Position numbers and translations under genes: made by a program
Source of the DNA: Ctena decussata
Taxonomy: Eukaryota; Mollusca; Bivalvia; Lucinida; Lucinidae
Direction of reading: 5' to 3'
DNA: 64,000 bases
Assembly: GCA_963989385.1 (NCBI GenBank)
Contig: OZ022500.1
Coordinates: forward strand, 77,000,289-77,064,288
Notes under the pieces: generated by a model
What the model was told of the DNA's origin: nothing
The model's database searches: none
Seen by the model: only the letters and a program-made list of their open reading frames with translations
Part shown: positions 25,175-38,204 of the stretch, piece by piece
How positions within the stretch are numbered: the first letter of the stretch is position 1
How the letters are laid out: every line of letters begins with the position of its first letter

Positions 25175-25420
25175 TCCGTAAACTCCGTATGCAGGTGCCG
25201 AAGAAATATTGCTACTCAAAAATGGAAAGTAAATTTTGTGAAAATTATAGTTGTCCTTCTTGTCATACAGCCTTGTAACAAGCTTTTAATTGTCTTTAAA
25301 GGAACTAATCTAAGTATGAGGCAGATGAACTGGACTCTATCGTATCTTTTATTTTAAGTTCACCTGGATAGATGAGGTCAATAAACTCCGAAAGTTTTTA
25401 ATTATTCAGAAATAGAACAG
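25175..25420 (-). mobile_element. RT-element fragment (family B)
   Basis: AAACTCCGTATGCAGGTGCC near 25179, and the block with GAGGCAGATGAACTGGACTC near 25318, match 20030-20190 almost word for word. A short remnant. Confidence 0.65.
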
Positions 25421-25439
25421 CTTCAAAACAAGCTCTGCT

Positions 25440-25960
25440 CTGTTTTCCCTGTTTTATTTTTCATTAGTTTTTTAATTATTTTTATTTATTTATTTTTTAT
25501 TTTATTTCTTTTTTTCTTTGGAGGGGGGCAAGGTGTTCCCACCCTTTTTTTTTTCGTTTTGTTTTCCCCATCAAGAATGTAAACAGCTGTATTCGGATGA
25601 TGTTTGTCTTAAGACATGATAGTTACAAACTATATCATGTCACATGTATCTGTTTTTTTTTTCAAAAAATTATCCACTTAATTATTTAAGGGTCAATAGC
25701 TCCTCGGAAGTTACAGGATGGTATGACGACAGTTATGGTATCTGATCATATGCTTTTGTTTCTATCAAACGTTTTATTATTATTATTATTATTTATTTTG
25801 TTTTGTTTTGTTTTGGTTGGATTTGTCTAAGGGGCTACAAAAACAACTGCCTAACATCTGTAATTTGCCTAACTGAACAGTAGGACATATAAACTGTCGA
25901 AGATTGAATACCTTTGTAGTCTTTCAGCAATATTGTTTGGGAAAATTCAAATAAAATCTT
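25440..25960. other. T-rich intron with simple repeats
   Basis: Runs of TTTTATTT-type sequence, an ATT trinucleotide tract (about 25770-25792) and a TTTTG pentamer tract (about 25796-25815). No gene. Confidence 0.6.
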
Positions 25961-27600
25961 AAAGAACCCGCCTTTGAATACAGGTTAACGCTCCCTTGTA
26001 CATCATCGTAATGTAGATTACATATTTTCTGGTCTTTTAGAATCATTGAGTTTTTTAAGCGTCATTTTGAAAGCAGAGGGAGCTCTGCTAAAGCCTGTGC
26101 TAGAGAAAGTGTTTGGTGTCGCATATTTCATCACTGGTCATGAACAGACACAGTCAAACCGAGTCTGCTATATTCACCACTGGTCATAAACAGATTCAAT
26201 TAAACCGAGTCTGCTATTTCAAGATTTTAATTTTACTTTACTGCAGCTGGTGTTGTGCCGTGTGGTGGCCGTAAAACCTCTCCCCGTACATCATCCATAG
26301 TGCAGATTATATTTTATTTTTGGCCTTTGAGATCAGAGGATATGTTCTGAGGGATCTGATATTTTAGATTGGTTTAGATTCTTATTCTAGATAATCGTCT
26401 TTTACATTTTTTTGACTTTTTTTTATACTAATCGGTCTTTGAATTGACTGCCCGATTAAAATTAAGAAAGTACAGTATGCATTTCTCTAGTTTCGTCACC
26501 AGATATTGTCAGGGTCACTGGAGAGGCTATATTAGCCGAAACCACGTAGTATGGCAAATGTTCATTCTGCTGAATGTGTTCCACTCTTTAAGGGTCTAAT
26601 TTTACTTTAATGCAGCTGGTGCTGTTCCGTGTGGTGAATGTAAAAAGTCTCCAAGTACATCCTCCATAGTGCAGATTATATTTTATTTTGACCTTTGAGA
26701 TCAGAGGATATGTTATGAGGAATCTGATATTTTAGATTGGTTTAAACTCTTATTCTAGATCATAGTCTTCTAGATTCTTTGGACCTTTTTATACTGATTA
26801 GTCTTTGAATCGACTTCCCAATTAAAATTAAGAAAGTACAGTTTGCGTTTCTCTGGTTTCGTCACGAGATATTGTCAGGGTCACTAAAGAGGCTTTATTA
26901 GCCAAAACTACGTAGTCTGGCCCACGTTTCTTCTTCTGAATGTGTTCTCTGCTCTTCAAGGAACTCTTTAAGATTTTAATATCGTTTCTTGGCTTCCAAA
27001 GGGTATTATTATACAGATATTATTTTTCTTTGTTCTATTTTTAGCAATGCAGGAAAATTCTGTCTTGTCCATGGACTGGGACAGCTCATACGATCTTGAA
27101 TTCTGTGTATCACTACTCGCTAAATGAAATGCGATTAGCCTGGTTTGCCGATTTTGTACTTTATGCATTATTTTTTAAAATCAAATTCCTAATGCCGCCC
27201 TCAAAACCAAAAGGAAAAGAGGCACACACAAAAGAATGACAACGTTCTCGAAAGACATGAACTGCGAACCGACTAAGCAGCTCGTTCCCAATCAGGTTGT
27301 CATTCAGCTATACTAATTCAAACGGAGCACGTCTTTTTTTTACAAATGACGACATAACAGCATGTAACACTGAGGAACCACACCAGACGTACCGCCTTCG
27401 AACGGTCAATAAAATATTACTTGCGTGTGTGTGTGTGTGGGGGGGGGGGGGGCTTTACTGCATGCAAAACCACACCCTGTGCTTCTACGGTGAAACAGAT
27501 TATGTATGTACTTTCTGTTCTTTGATATTATTTATTTTTTAGAGTGATTTTGAAAACAGAGTTCTAACTAAAGCCGGTGCTAGGGGCATAACCTTTTTAT
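25960..27600. repeat. Degenerate ~365-400-bp repeat units
   Basis: Two adjacent units (about 26225-26590 and 26590-26960) share the blocks GCAGCTGGTG, ATAGTGCAGATTATATTTTA, CTTTGAGATCAGAGGATATG and GTACAGT.TGC.TTTCTCT. Partial units flank them (26040-26100, 27541-27590). Related units occur at 30860-31220 (plus) and, inverted, at 40640-40870 and 41660-41990. Embedded at 27185-27470 is a family A retroelement tail fragment. A dispersed repeat of unknown class. Confidence 0.5.
27424..27454. repeat. (GT)n(G)n microsatellite
   Basis: GT dinucleotide tract running into a G homopolymer of about 14. Confidence 0.95.
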
Positions 27601-28475
27601 ACCCCGCCACACGTTAGTGGCGGGGTATTATGTTTTCCCGCTGGCTGTCCGTGTGTTCGTCCGTCCGTCCGTCCGTCCGTGGTACGTACGTCTGTCCGTC
27701 CATCCGTCCGTCCGTGAGCACTTCGTTTCCATTCGATAACTTTAGTATTTATTAATGGATTTTCTTCAAACTTGGCATGTGCATTGGTCTTGAGAAGATC
27801 TCGGTTGGGATTGTTAATGGGCAAATTTCGATGTCTTCTGATGGAGTTATTGCCCTTGGCATGATCTTAAAAACAGTTTTTGGTGTGTAGTTCCTTTACA
27901 CTTTGAAATATTTTGATGAAATTACACAGAAATAATCGAAGTAACATAAGCTTCCTGTTACACCAGAATTTTGTCCGCCTGGGTTATCTGCCCCTGCCCT
28001 GGGGCTATATACATGTATGAAATGATGAAAAAAAATTGTATAAAATTAGAGTCGAAAGGGATTTTTCTGAAACTTGTAGCAAATTATCATATTAATATAA
28101 GCTTTATATCTTGATCAAACTTTTGTCCTCCAGTGGTTATCTGCCCCTGACACAAGCTGTATACATGTATGAAATCATGAAAAAAATCTTATAAAATCAG
28201 ATTTTTGGTATATCTTGATGAAATTTCATAGAAATGATTGAAATAACATCAGCTTTCTGTTACAAGTAGTATTAAGTTAACATAGGTTACCTGCCCCTGC
28301 CCCAGAGCTATATACATGTATAAAATTATGAAAAAATTCCGCATAAAATCAAAGATGAACAGGAATTTTCTGAAACGTGCGACACATAGTCTAGGTAGTA
28401 TGAGCTTCATGTGATGATAAAAAATGTATAAAAGATAAAAGAAGGGGTATTGGTTTGCAGTGGCGGGGTATTACG
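27597..28475. mobile_element. Pearl-like element P2
   Basis: Starts with a hairpin (ACCCCGCCAC at 27600 and GTGGCGGGGT at 27616), then a GTCCGTCCGTCCGTCCGT microsatellite (about 27655-27715). The body has three loose repeats containing ATCTGCCCCTG or CTGCCCCTGCCC and TATACATGTATGAAAT. The end repeats the initial motif (GTGGCGGGGTATTACGCAG, about 28462). Related 3' ends appear near 41995-42040 and 49255-49290. Same layout as P1, P3, P4 and P5. Confidence 0.6.
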
Positions 28476-30216
28476 CAGTCGTTTACGATGCTTTTATTTA
28501 GAGATATAACTGCTATAGCTGCTTTACATGTAACCATCGTCGAATTCTTAAGCTATAACTTCACCAAAGTGAATAATCGACCTTTTCAAGAGGTAAAGAC
28601 CGATATCAGACCCTACAGCTTGTCAACAACCACAAGTTAAAGCATTTTCAACTTGATCACTTGGCGTTTCACTGCAAACATATTATGAACACTGATCAGG
28701 AAGTGTGTTCTGCGGGTCTAATCTGAGTTAAAATGTCCGCAAAAGTCAACATGATCGACACTGGGCAACATCAAATTAATAAACATTTTAACATATCCTA
28801 TCTCAAAAAGTTTTCCCCATAGTATCAGTAGAATTTTTATTGTGCTGTGTAAAACATAAATACGCATTCACATCTTGGACCAGGTGAGAAACGTTGTATG
28901 ACAAGGGTATTTCATTATTATAGTTTTCTTTGTAGAACGCACATACTCATACTTAAAGCACCAACATGTCGAGTTTTGGCATTTTAACGGCATCAAAGCA
29001 ATCACCATTACATTGTTTTTACAAGTTTCCATAATTTCGGTCCACTTTTGGACTGCATTTTATGGTTAAAAATAGCTTTCATTTATGAGCAAATGGGATG
29101 AGAAGTGATCCGTTACTGCCAGTAAATACAGATTCTGTCATGTCCTTGGCATGACTTAAATTTTTGCATTCTGCTTTTTTATCTTTGATTTCTTTTTCTT
29201 CTTCTTATTCTCCTTTTCGTCACGTCGCCACTGACATCAGTCGAAGGTATTGTTGTTTTCAAAATTACATGAAAGTGAAACATGCTGTATTTTGTCCATG
29301 AGGAGACAGACTCTAGTTCAATGAAAAGATGTATGTTGCATTGGTAAGTTAGCTTTCTAACAATAATTAAATGGGTCAATGCAAGAAGGGACCTATTTTC
29401 ACATTTGACAGAAACCAATCTGCCAATGCAAAAATATGTTTCCTCACCAATTTATCTCTCATCTGACCATAGAATCAGCCAAGAAATGTTTTTAAAGCGC
29501 TTACAATTTTTTTTGCAAAGGTGCTACCTACTTTTAAGCCATATTATGCAACAAAAGACCTAAATCAATCGAATTTGATTCTTCACAATATTTTTATAAA
29601 TTATCGATTTAGAATTAAAAGATGTATCTAATTTATTTTATATTTAGACTTTTTGGTGACAAGTTCATTTTTAAATAAATCTAACCTTTCTCAAATGTTT
29701 ATAGTGGATCTCAAGATTTCATTATGGTGTTCGTACCTTTGTTGCATGAGCATTTTAATACTTTTGCGATTGTATTGATGAATATGGGACCTATTCATAT
29801 TTTGACAAATTAAGATATGTTCACAGTGTTATGTACTTTTTGATTACTGATGTAGCCACATTTACTTTTAAAATGCAATTTTCAGTTTTATGAAATATGT
29901 AGTTAAGCCCTTTCTTGCACGCTCAGAATTGCTTTAATTCAAGGTTTCTCAACAAATGTTGACTATTTGTGCAACCAAAATCAATTATTTCGAATTTCCA
30001 GAAAAAAATGCTTTTTTTGCATGTTTCTCGGAATTATAAATAATGGAGATAGGTACCATGGTGCACTGACCCCCATTAATTGTCCTGGCAATGCTTCCAA
30101 AATATTCTTCATGCAGTAGAGTCTATCGAGAATATTTTTCTTGTTGAAACTCTTATGGTCTTTGTGTGTAGATTGCCTATAAACACAGAAAAATCCTAGT
30201 TACCCAGATTAACGAA
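28476..30216. other. Intron stretch without recognised features
   Basis: AT-rich; frames at 28455-28640 and 29179-29418 show nothing recognisable. Confidence 0.45.
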
Positions 30217-31367
30217 GTAAACACTGGGTGGTTGCTTAGTCCCGGTAGGCGGTGAGTTTTTCTGACAATCGTCAACGTTTTTTTCTGACAATTTATGTCT
30301 CATAAGCGTGACGGAGCAATAAGGTAAGTAAACAAAGTTATTTTCAACACTTTCTTGGGATCTTTTTCAATCAGGTTGTTTACTTGAGCATTCTATAGGC
30401 GTATTTTGTCGTTTGTCATATTTTTCTTTGGGAAATAGCCTCTGCAAACTAAGGACAAAATTACTGCAAATCTCAAGGATTTTTTCCTACAACGGCTTTA
30501 GTGTCCCGGATATTTTCCTACAGTGTCCCGGATTTTTCCTACCACTTATTCTGCATTTCAGAGTCTTAAACTAGCAGCATAGTAACAGCAGTTAGATTTT
30601 TTTTCAGTGTGGGAACTAATTTTACTTCACCGAATGAACATCAAAAGCATTTCTGTCATGTATGCCTTATCATGGTGATGAAATCGAAAATATGGACCCT
30701 TTAGAAGCAAAGAATACGTAAAAGATATAACATCAGAAGTGTTTGTTTACTTGAGTCCTCTTTCCGCGTGCAGACTCAATAAGCATAGTCTGCTTTTTCA
30801 TTCTTTCTGACCATTTCTTGCTTCCAAAAACTCAAATATTTCAAATCTTATTTAACTTCACAGGATGCTGGAGGTGGTGTTCGACGGCCGTTAAGTCTCC
30901 CCGTACTCCGTCATAGTGCAGATTATATATTTTTTGTCCTTTCGAATCAATGATTTCATTTCGAGTCATTCTGAAAATAGAGTAGCCCAGCTGCTGCTAG
31001 GGGGCATGGCTGGGTTTGCACATTTTATTGAAACTTCACTAAAACTGGTGTTAGGTACCGTGTGACGGCCCTTCATCGTCCCTAGGTATTCATTCATAGT
31101 GTAGATTGTATATGTTCTGGTCCTTTCGGAATCACTTATTTCATTTCGACTTATTTTAATAATACAGTAGCCGCGGCTAGGGGCATGGCCGGAGTTGCAC
31201 ATCTCATGACTGGTCATGAGCAGCCGCAGTAAACCGAGTATGTTATTTTCATTTCTTTGGCGTTTTCCTTGCTTTCAAAGGATCTGACTTTTCAGAACTT
31301 TTTCTGTTAAAGTTTTGCAGTGCTGTTTACAAAACTGTACAGGCCCTCAAGAGAAGCACTGGCTGGA

Positions 31368-31570
31368 TAGATGGATGACTTGGGATTTTGCGTCCTTTTC
31401 AGAAGTGTTCAGTCATATCAGGACGTTGGGAGGACGATAATGAAAGGCTGTGTGCAATGAAACCCAGTTTACGTTTGAAAAGATGCTCGCCTCAAGCGGG
31501 GATCGAACTCGGGACCGCTAGATCCGCAAAACAGCGTTTAACCTACAGAGCTACCGGGGCTCCAGCACCG
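31368..31570 (-). mobile_element. tRNA-derived SINE (family T1), reverse
   Basis: Body complement AGTCATATCAGGACGTTGGG near 31409; the reverse tRNA-like head includes GGGGATCGAACTCGGGACC near 31497 (B box) and a CTACAGAGCTACCGGGG end (A box). The clearest copy of the family; it lies inside the CACTG element. Confidence 0.75.
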
Positions 31571-31680
31571 GCTGGACATGTGCACTGCTTTTAGAATTAT
31601 CAAGCCTCACATTAACTACGTTATAGTGAGGAACAGGTAGCTTTTGTACACCAAGGATAGTACGCAATGATGTTTTGGAA

Positions 31681-31683
<3 letters not shown>

Positions 31684-31713
<30 letters not shown>
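31684..31713. repeat. (CA)n microsatellite
   Basis: Pure CA tract of about 14-15 units. Confidence 0.97.
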
Positions 31714-31716
<3 letters not shown>

Positions 31717-33362
31717 GCACGCATGCACAATTTTGAAGAAAATAGGTAAATCTTCTACGCCGCCTAAGCGAGAAAAACACCCTGGCCACGGCGGAACTCG
31801 AGTCTTCAACCTTCTTGGTACTACTGAGTAAAAAGATATGCAATGATCAGGATTGCTCTGCCAGCTGAGCTATCCTGGCATTGGACGACCATGTGGCCAC
31901 GTCGTTCAGTTAGTAGAGTTAGTACAGCAGTCTTGCCTGCATTGGGAAGGCCACTGAATATAGTTTTAATCTCAGCTCTTTACTACACGATATTCCATTG
32001 TAAATTTTTATATATGGAGCGACAAATTGTCTGTATAAAATGAAAAGGCTGGTCGTCTTTTAATGACCAACAAGTATTTCGTCTTCCATTTATTTTTCAC
32101 AATTGAAGTTTGAGACATGCTTAAATCTAACTATTCAATCTATGCGCCATAAAATATCATACTGACTACTCATTTTGTAGTTTGCGTTGTCAGAAAAATC
32201 AGGCGCTTAAAATCTATTGTAGGAGCGAATCCGGGACTTGTAGGAAAAAATCCTGGACTTATGAAAAATTAAAATCTGCTGACAGACCCATTTGTATCAT
32301 TGTAAAGTGTCAAAAAGTAATATAATATGATTCCCAACGCCGATTTATGATTAAAAAAAATAGCTTTTCCCTATGGTAAACTTCGAAGACAGACAGAGCG
32401 GACAATTCATCAAGATGTACCCTAAATGAAAATTTCCGGGTTTAATTTATCTGTTGACTATGTTAAACACTTATAGTGTATCTAATCTGCCTTAGATCTA
32501 CCAGGAATACGTTCAAAATTTGTAAATTAATGGTTTAATTGACAAAATTCACCATTTTGTCGCATCAGTTTTGTGTTATGACGCCACGGAGAAAAAATCA
32601 TTGACAATTTGGAAAAAAAAAAACCCGGGACCATTGTCAGAAAAAATTGTTGACAATTGTCAGAAAAATCATCGCCTACCGGGACTAAGCGACCACCCAG
32701 TGGTAAAGGGCGTTTGTGAAAGAGGGGAAGGCAAAACATAGACTACTGAATAAAATTTCATGAAGCTTTGCCTATCTTATTCGGTTACCTATACAAACTC
32801 ATGAAAGAAAAAGCTTTTTTTTTATTTTGAATAAAAAGTTACTTTATTAAGTATAACCATTTCTCTTCTCTATTTTATATCATTCTAACACTGAAGGTTA
32901 CCATAAAGGAGCAACAACCATTGTTGCTTCAATATTTACTATACTAATACTATTATTATTTAATAAATTACCGTGTGGCTTAATTGTGTTCAGTCCCTTC
33001 TTGTTAAGCAAGAGGCTTAAGCAATAATGGGCCAATCACTTGAAAAGGTTGACTAATATGTTTCTCCTAACAGCGGGTAGCGGCCCATATTTCGGGTTGT
33101 TTATGAAAAGTCTTACAGCACCAGCTTTTTCCAAAACTGCACAAATCAAGCGCAAAACTTCATTGATTTGAGACATTTTACATGTATTTGATCTGACTAA
33201 TTTTTATTTAATGATCAAAATATTCTAATTTTCATTGCTTGACTTTGTATGAAGGTCTTCAAATTTTGATGAAAATTTATTAAGTAGTAATGGAACTAAC
33301 CAATTTTATGCCCTCCACGTTTTCGAAAACGACCTATACAATTGTTCCTTTTGCCTTTTTAG

Positions 33363-33568
33363 CTGCAATGCCGACTGCAATGCAACTTGTGGCGAAATCA
33401 CTTGTTATCAAACTGACACATGCATACAAGGATGTTTAAGCGGTTTCTATGGTCAGAACTGCACATTACCTTGCTCCAGTCATTGTCTTAACTCATCCTG
33501 CGACAGAGAAAATGGAACGTGCTTGCTTGGCTGTGAATATGACTTTTTCGGAGACACATGCGACAGAA
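33363..33568 (+). CDS. MEGF/Draper-like receptor, exon with two EGF-like repeats
   Basis: Gene 1 exon after TTTTTAG (ends 33362) and before GTAAGT (33569). One base completes the split codon from 21778-21779, and one base is left over (phase 1). It encodes 68 complete codons with cysteines completing one EGF-like repeat (CYQTDTCIQGC, GFYGQNC) and giving another (CDRENGTCLLGC, FFGDTC). Sequons: NAT, NCT, NSS and NGT. Together with the two previous exons the ectodomain has about eight repeats, fewer than the 15-17 of vertebrate MEGF10/11; more may lie upstream. Confidence 0.82.
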
Positions 33569-34451
33569 GTAAGTGTAAAACGATTCCAAAGCTTATTATT
33601 CCTGGACAACACTACCACTTTCAAGAATGCAAGGATTTTCATGCTTAAGGCGTAAATTTTCCTAAAGATAAAAATGTTATCAGGATCATTTAAAACATCT
33701 TCTCTTCTAAAGCAACAGCGCCGATTAAAGCCTTATTTTATGTGGAGCTTTCCTGGGCCGGGGGATCGAAACTGCGGGGTCTGGGTCGTATGACCAACAT
33801 GGCCCATCTGGTGAAAACCCTTTTTAAAATATTCTCTTTCCAGAACCGAAAGGGCAATGACTATGAAAGATTGTATGTAGCATTGGGGACTTAAGCCTAT
33901 TTACAGTAGATTTCTCAGATACTATTTAAGTCTACGGTGTTATATTTGGTGTATCTATGGTTAACTAAATAACTAAATGGTTACATTAACGGGAGAGGAC
34001 AAATATATCCAGTGCCTACGTCCAATCCATTGGCTCATGTATGCACTTTTATGTATATGTTGCCATGAAATTATGAATAAAAATTAGCTGAATGAGCAGA
34101 TGGCTGATTGATTGATTGTTCTGGTTTAGCGGACCTTTGAGACAGTATTTCAGTCTATATCGGGCCGTCTCCCAGAGAGAGGGAGAAAGAAGAGAATGTT
34201 ACGAAATGGATCGGATCGTCGACTGTGTTAAGTCGAAATTCCTTTTAATTCTGTTCAATCAGTAGGGCTACAGTTTTTAGGGTAACTGTGGAAGTAAAAC
34301 ATTTACGGAAATCGTGGCTATTAGTCACGTATTAATAATTGGTGAATCGTATTTCCAACGAAGTATTTAGCCTCTCAATACAGTAAGTGCACATAAGCTG
34401 AGTTCCCATTTGATACTTGTTGGAGAAATATTTCGGGTCAGGATTGTCTTA
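33569..34451. other. Intron stretch; SINE-like 3' fragment
   Basis: No gene. At about 34105-34195 a fragment matches the family T2 SINE (TTGAGACAGTATTTCAGTCT, then GGGCCGTCTCC). Part of 33680-33800 resembles 40510-40600 (GCCGATTAAAGC block). Confidence 0.45.
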
Positions 34452-37380
34452 TTAGCTCACCTGTTAAGGTGAGCTTATAGTATAGCCATGGTCCGTCGTC
34501 CGTCGTCGGCGTCGGCGTCGGTGTCGGCGTCATCGGCGTCGTCGTCGTCCACACTTTTAAACACCAATATCTCCTAAACCAGCAGGCTGATCTTGATCAA
34601 ATTTTATGTGTAGCATTGTTGGGGTGGGGGATTGACTGCATTAGGTTTAAGGGTAGATTGGGTTGGAACTCTGGTTGCCATGGCAACATATAGCTCCCAA
34701 CGACTTATAATGAGAAAAACTTCAAAAATCTTCTTCTCTGAAACCATGAGGCCCAGAGCTTACATATTTAATATGTATCAATGTCTAGTGTTCACCTACA
34801 TAAATCCTGCCAACCATGATTCTGGGGCCCAAATTGGGTATGCCCTGGGGGTCATTAGCTCCCATAGACTTACAATGGGAAAATCTTAAAAAATCTTCTT
34901 CTCTGAAACCATGAGGCCCATAGCTTATACATATAGCATGAATCAACGTCTAGTGATCCCCTACGAAAATCCTGCCACCCATGCCCCTGGGTCTCAAATT
35001 GGCCACGCCCCAGGGGGTCATTTGTTTATATATAGCTATATAGCTTCAGAACCTTCAAAGATCTTCTTCTTTGGAATCATGAGACCCAGAGCTTATATAT
35101 ATAGTATAATGCAATGTTCAGTGGTCCCCTACCTAAAACCTGCCAACCAAGCCTCTGGGGTCCAAACTGGCCACTCCCCGGGCGTCATAAGCTCCCATAG
35201 ACTTATAATGGGAAAAACTTCAAAAATCTTCTTCTCTGAAACCATGAGGCATAGAGCTTACATATTTAGTATGTATCAATGTCTAGTGTTCCCCTACATA
35301 AATCCTGCCAACCATGCCCCTGGGGCCCAAATTGGCCACACCCTGGGGGTCATTATCTCCCATAGACTTACAATGGGAAAATCTTAAAAAATCTTCTTCT
35401 CTGAAACCATGAGGCCCATAGCTTATATATATAGCATGAATCAATGTCTAGTGATCCCCTACTAAAATCCTGCAACCCATGCCCCTTGGTCTCAAATTGG
35501 CCACGCCCCAGGGGGTCATTTGTTTATTTACAGCTATATAGCTTAAGAACCTTCAAAAATCTTCTTCTTTGGAATCATGAGGCCCAGAGCTTATATATAT
35601 AGTATGTAGCAATGTTTAGTGGTCACCTACATAAATCCTGCCAACAAAGCCTCTGGGGTCCAAACTGGCCAATCCCCAGGGGTCATAAGCTCCCATAGAC
35701 TTATAATGGGAAAAACAACAAAAACCATCTTCTCCTTTGAAACCATGAGGCCCAGAGCTTACATATTTAGTATGTACCAATGTCTTGTGGTCCCCTACAT
35801 AAAAATCCTGCCAACCATGCCCCTGGGGCCCAAATTGGCCATGCCCTGGGGTCGTTATCCCCCATAGACTTACAATGGGAAAATCTTAAATATCTTCTTC
35901 TCTGAAACCATGAGGCCCATAGCTTATGTATATAGCATGTATCAATGTCTAGTGATCCCCTACTAAAATCCTGCCACCCATGCCCCTTGGGCTCAAATTG
36001 CCACACCCCAGGGGGTCATTCGTTTATATATAGCTATATAGCTTAAGAACCTTCAAAAATCTTCTTCTCTGGAACCATGAGGCCGGGAGCTTATATATAC
36101 AGCATGTAGCAATGTTTAGTTGTGCCCTACATAAATTCTCCCAACCCAGCCTCTTGGGTCCTAACTGGCCACTCCCCAGGGGTCATAAGCTCCCATAGAC
36201 TCAAAATGGGAAACTTAAAAAAATCTTCTCCTTTGAAACCATGAGGCCCAGAGCTTATATATTTGGTATGTACCAATGTCTAGTGGTTCCCTAAATGAAT
36301 CCTGCCAACCATACCCCTGGGGCCCAGGGGGTCATTAGCTCCCATAGACTTACAAAGAGAAAATCTTTAAAAAATCTTCTTCTCTGAAACCATGAGGCCC
36401 AGAGCTTATATGTGTAGCATGAAGCAATGTCTAGTGGTCCCCTACATAAATCCTGCCAACCATGCCCCTGGGGTTCAAATTGGCCACGCCCCGGGAGTCA
36501 TAAGCTCCCATAGACTTATAATGAGAAAATCTTGAAAAATCTTCTTCTTTGAAAGCTGAGGCCCAGAGCATATATATGTAGCATGTAGCAATGTCTAGTG
36601 GTCCTCTACATAAATCATATCGGTGCAAATTGGCCACGCCCCAGGGGGACATAAGCTCCTATAGACTTACAATGGGAAAATTTAAAAAAATCTTCTTCTC
36701 TGTAACCATGAGGCCAAGAGCGTATATATGTAGCAAGTAACAATGTCTAGTGGTCCCCTACATAAATCCTGTCAACCATGCCCCTGGGGTCCAAACTGGC
36801 CCCGCCCCAGGGGTCATTAGTTCCCATAGACTAACAATGGGAAAATCTTAAAAAATCTTCTTCTCTTTAACCATGAAGCCCAGAGCTAACTTCTTTAGTA
36901 CATGTAGCAACGTTTAGTGGTCTCCAACTTAAATCCTGCCAACCATGCCCCTTGGGGTCCAAGTTGGCCATGTTGCTCCCATAGACTTATAATGGGAAAG
37001 ACTTCAAAAATCTTTTTCTCTGAAACCATGAGGCCCAGAGCTTACATATTTAGTATGCAGCAATGTCTAGTGATCCCCTGCATAAATTCTGCTAATCAAG
37101 CACTGAGGTGCAAACTGCCCACAAGAGCTATATAGCTAAAGAACCTTCAAAAATCTTCTTTTATGAAACCATAAGGCCAAGAGCTTATATATTTAGTATG
37201 TAGCAGTGTATAGTGGTCCTCTACATAAATCTTGCCAATCAAGCTCCTGGGATCCAAACTTGCCACACCCCATGGGGTCATCAAATCCTATAGAATTGCA
37301 GCCTGTTTATTAGCTTACCTGAGCTGGAAGCTTACATTTTATAACTCAGGTGAGCGGTGGTTGCCCTTGGGCTACTTGTT
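34452..37380. mobile_element. Pearl-like element P3 with ~16-unit tandem core
   Basis: Starts with a hairpin (AGCTCACCTG / AAGGTGAGCT), then a GTCGTCCGTCGTCGGCGTCGG-type simple repeat, a unique block, a long tandem array, and an end with CTCAGGTGAGC...GCCCTTGGGCTACTTGTT. Unit length is about 160-168 bases, keyed on ACCATGAGGCCCA (near 34743, 34908, 35244, 35410, 35576, 35744, 35908, 36239, 36390 and others to about 37168), roughly 16 units. The frames at 34632-35867 and 36917-37135 only translate this array. Confidence 0.7.
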
Positions 37381-37716
37381 TTTACGTATTCTAACATTCA
37401 TTTAGATTCAATTTTTGTTCCTAAACGGTCCAATATAATTTTTGTGGATGTAGGACATTATATGACAAAGTTATCAATTTTCACCTGTTTTAAGAAATAT
37501 AAATTCACTGTATTTTCCAGTTTTCTAGTATAGCTATTTTAGGCGGTTACTATACCCACATGGCTTGCTCATTGTAAAAACAAGTTGCATGATTTTAAGG
37601 TGAGACGACCAAGCTATTGATTTACTATTCATAATTGTTGATTCCAAGGCAAATAGGAGTGGCTTTGAAATTCCATAAGAAAGGATATTATAGTGCCTAG
37701 ATTCAGTTGATAAGAT

Positions 37717-38204
37717 CTGAAAGGTAAAGTTTTATTATAATTATTCAGAATAGATTTGGCTAAGAATGAAAACTGTGACTTCTGATTGATATGGTATGAT
37801 TAAAATGTATCGACTGATTATGATGATAATGATCATGCTGCACATGGAATTTGTATTTTAGGAATTTTGGAAATTACGGAAATTTGTAACACCGATGGAG
37901 GTTGCACTGGTGTACGTATATTTGACGTCGAGTGACGTCAGTTGCATTCATGTTATTGCGACGTCAGCACTTTTCACATAAGTTTCATGTATACGTGGCC
38001 TATAGAATTAGATTGATTTGTAATGGAACTAATTTACATACTCGACGTCAATTGACGTCAAAGCATGCACAGCATTAAGGTTTTTTCCTTATGTTATAAC
38101 GGTAACATTTGGTTGTCATGCGTTTGATTTGCCTTCACTAGATGACGTCATATGACATGACATCATTGGCGTCATGACGCAGATCAAACGTGATGATCCC
38201 AAAA
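37717..38204. repeat. Upstream copy of LTR-element interior sequence (X1)
   Basis: This stretch is repeated at 38580-39060 (offset about 863) with only scattered differences and a small indel; shared words include GATGATAATGATCATGCTGC. Both copies hold several TGACGTCA-like palindromes. X1 directly abuts the LTR at 38205, whereas its twin lies inside the element. Confidence 0.75.

Larger units (their letters stand above)
30222..32702. mobile_element. TIR element with CACTG ends and GTAAA target duplication
   Basis: The left end CACTGGGTGGTTGCTTAGTC and the complement of the right end CACTGGGTGGTCGCTTAGTC begin inverted repeats of about 70 bases (both continue with CCGGTAGGCG and TTTTTCTGACAAT). 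The flanks carry the identical 5-mer GTAAA (30217-30221 and 32703-32707), the signature of a cut-and-paste insertion. A second inner inverted pair (GTCCCGGAT / ATCCGGGAC-type blocks near 30505-30530 and 32228-32260) suggests extended foldback ends. No transposase frame is visible. Five-base duplications and CAC-type ends recall Transib, but I cannot assign the superfamily. Confidence 0.7.

Noticed and set aside
27597..27824. Minus-strand Arg/Thr/Asp-rich frame
   Set aside because: Translation of the GTCC microsatellite in P2.
31388..31594. Plus-strand frame of 68 codons
   Set aside because: Lies across a reverse-oriented SINE.
34632..37135. Several plus-strand frames of 70-158 codons with recurring residues
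   Set aside because: They translate the tandem core of P3; the repetition follows the DNA unit, and there are no splice sites or domains.
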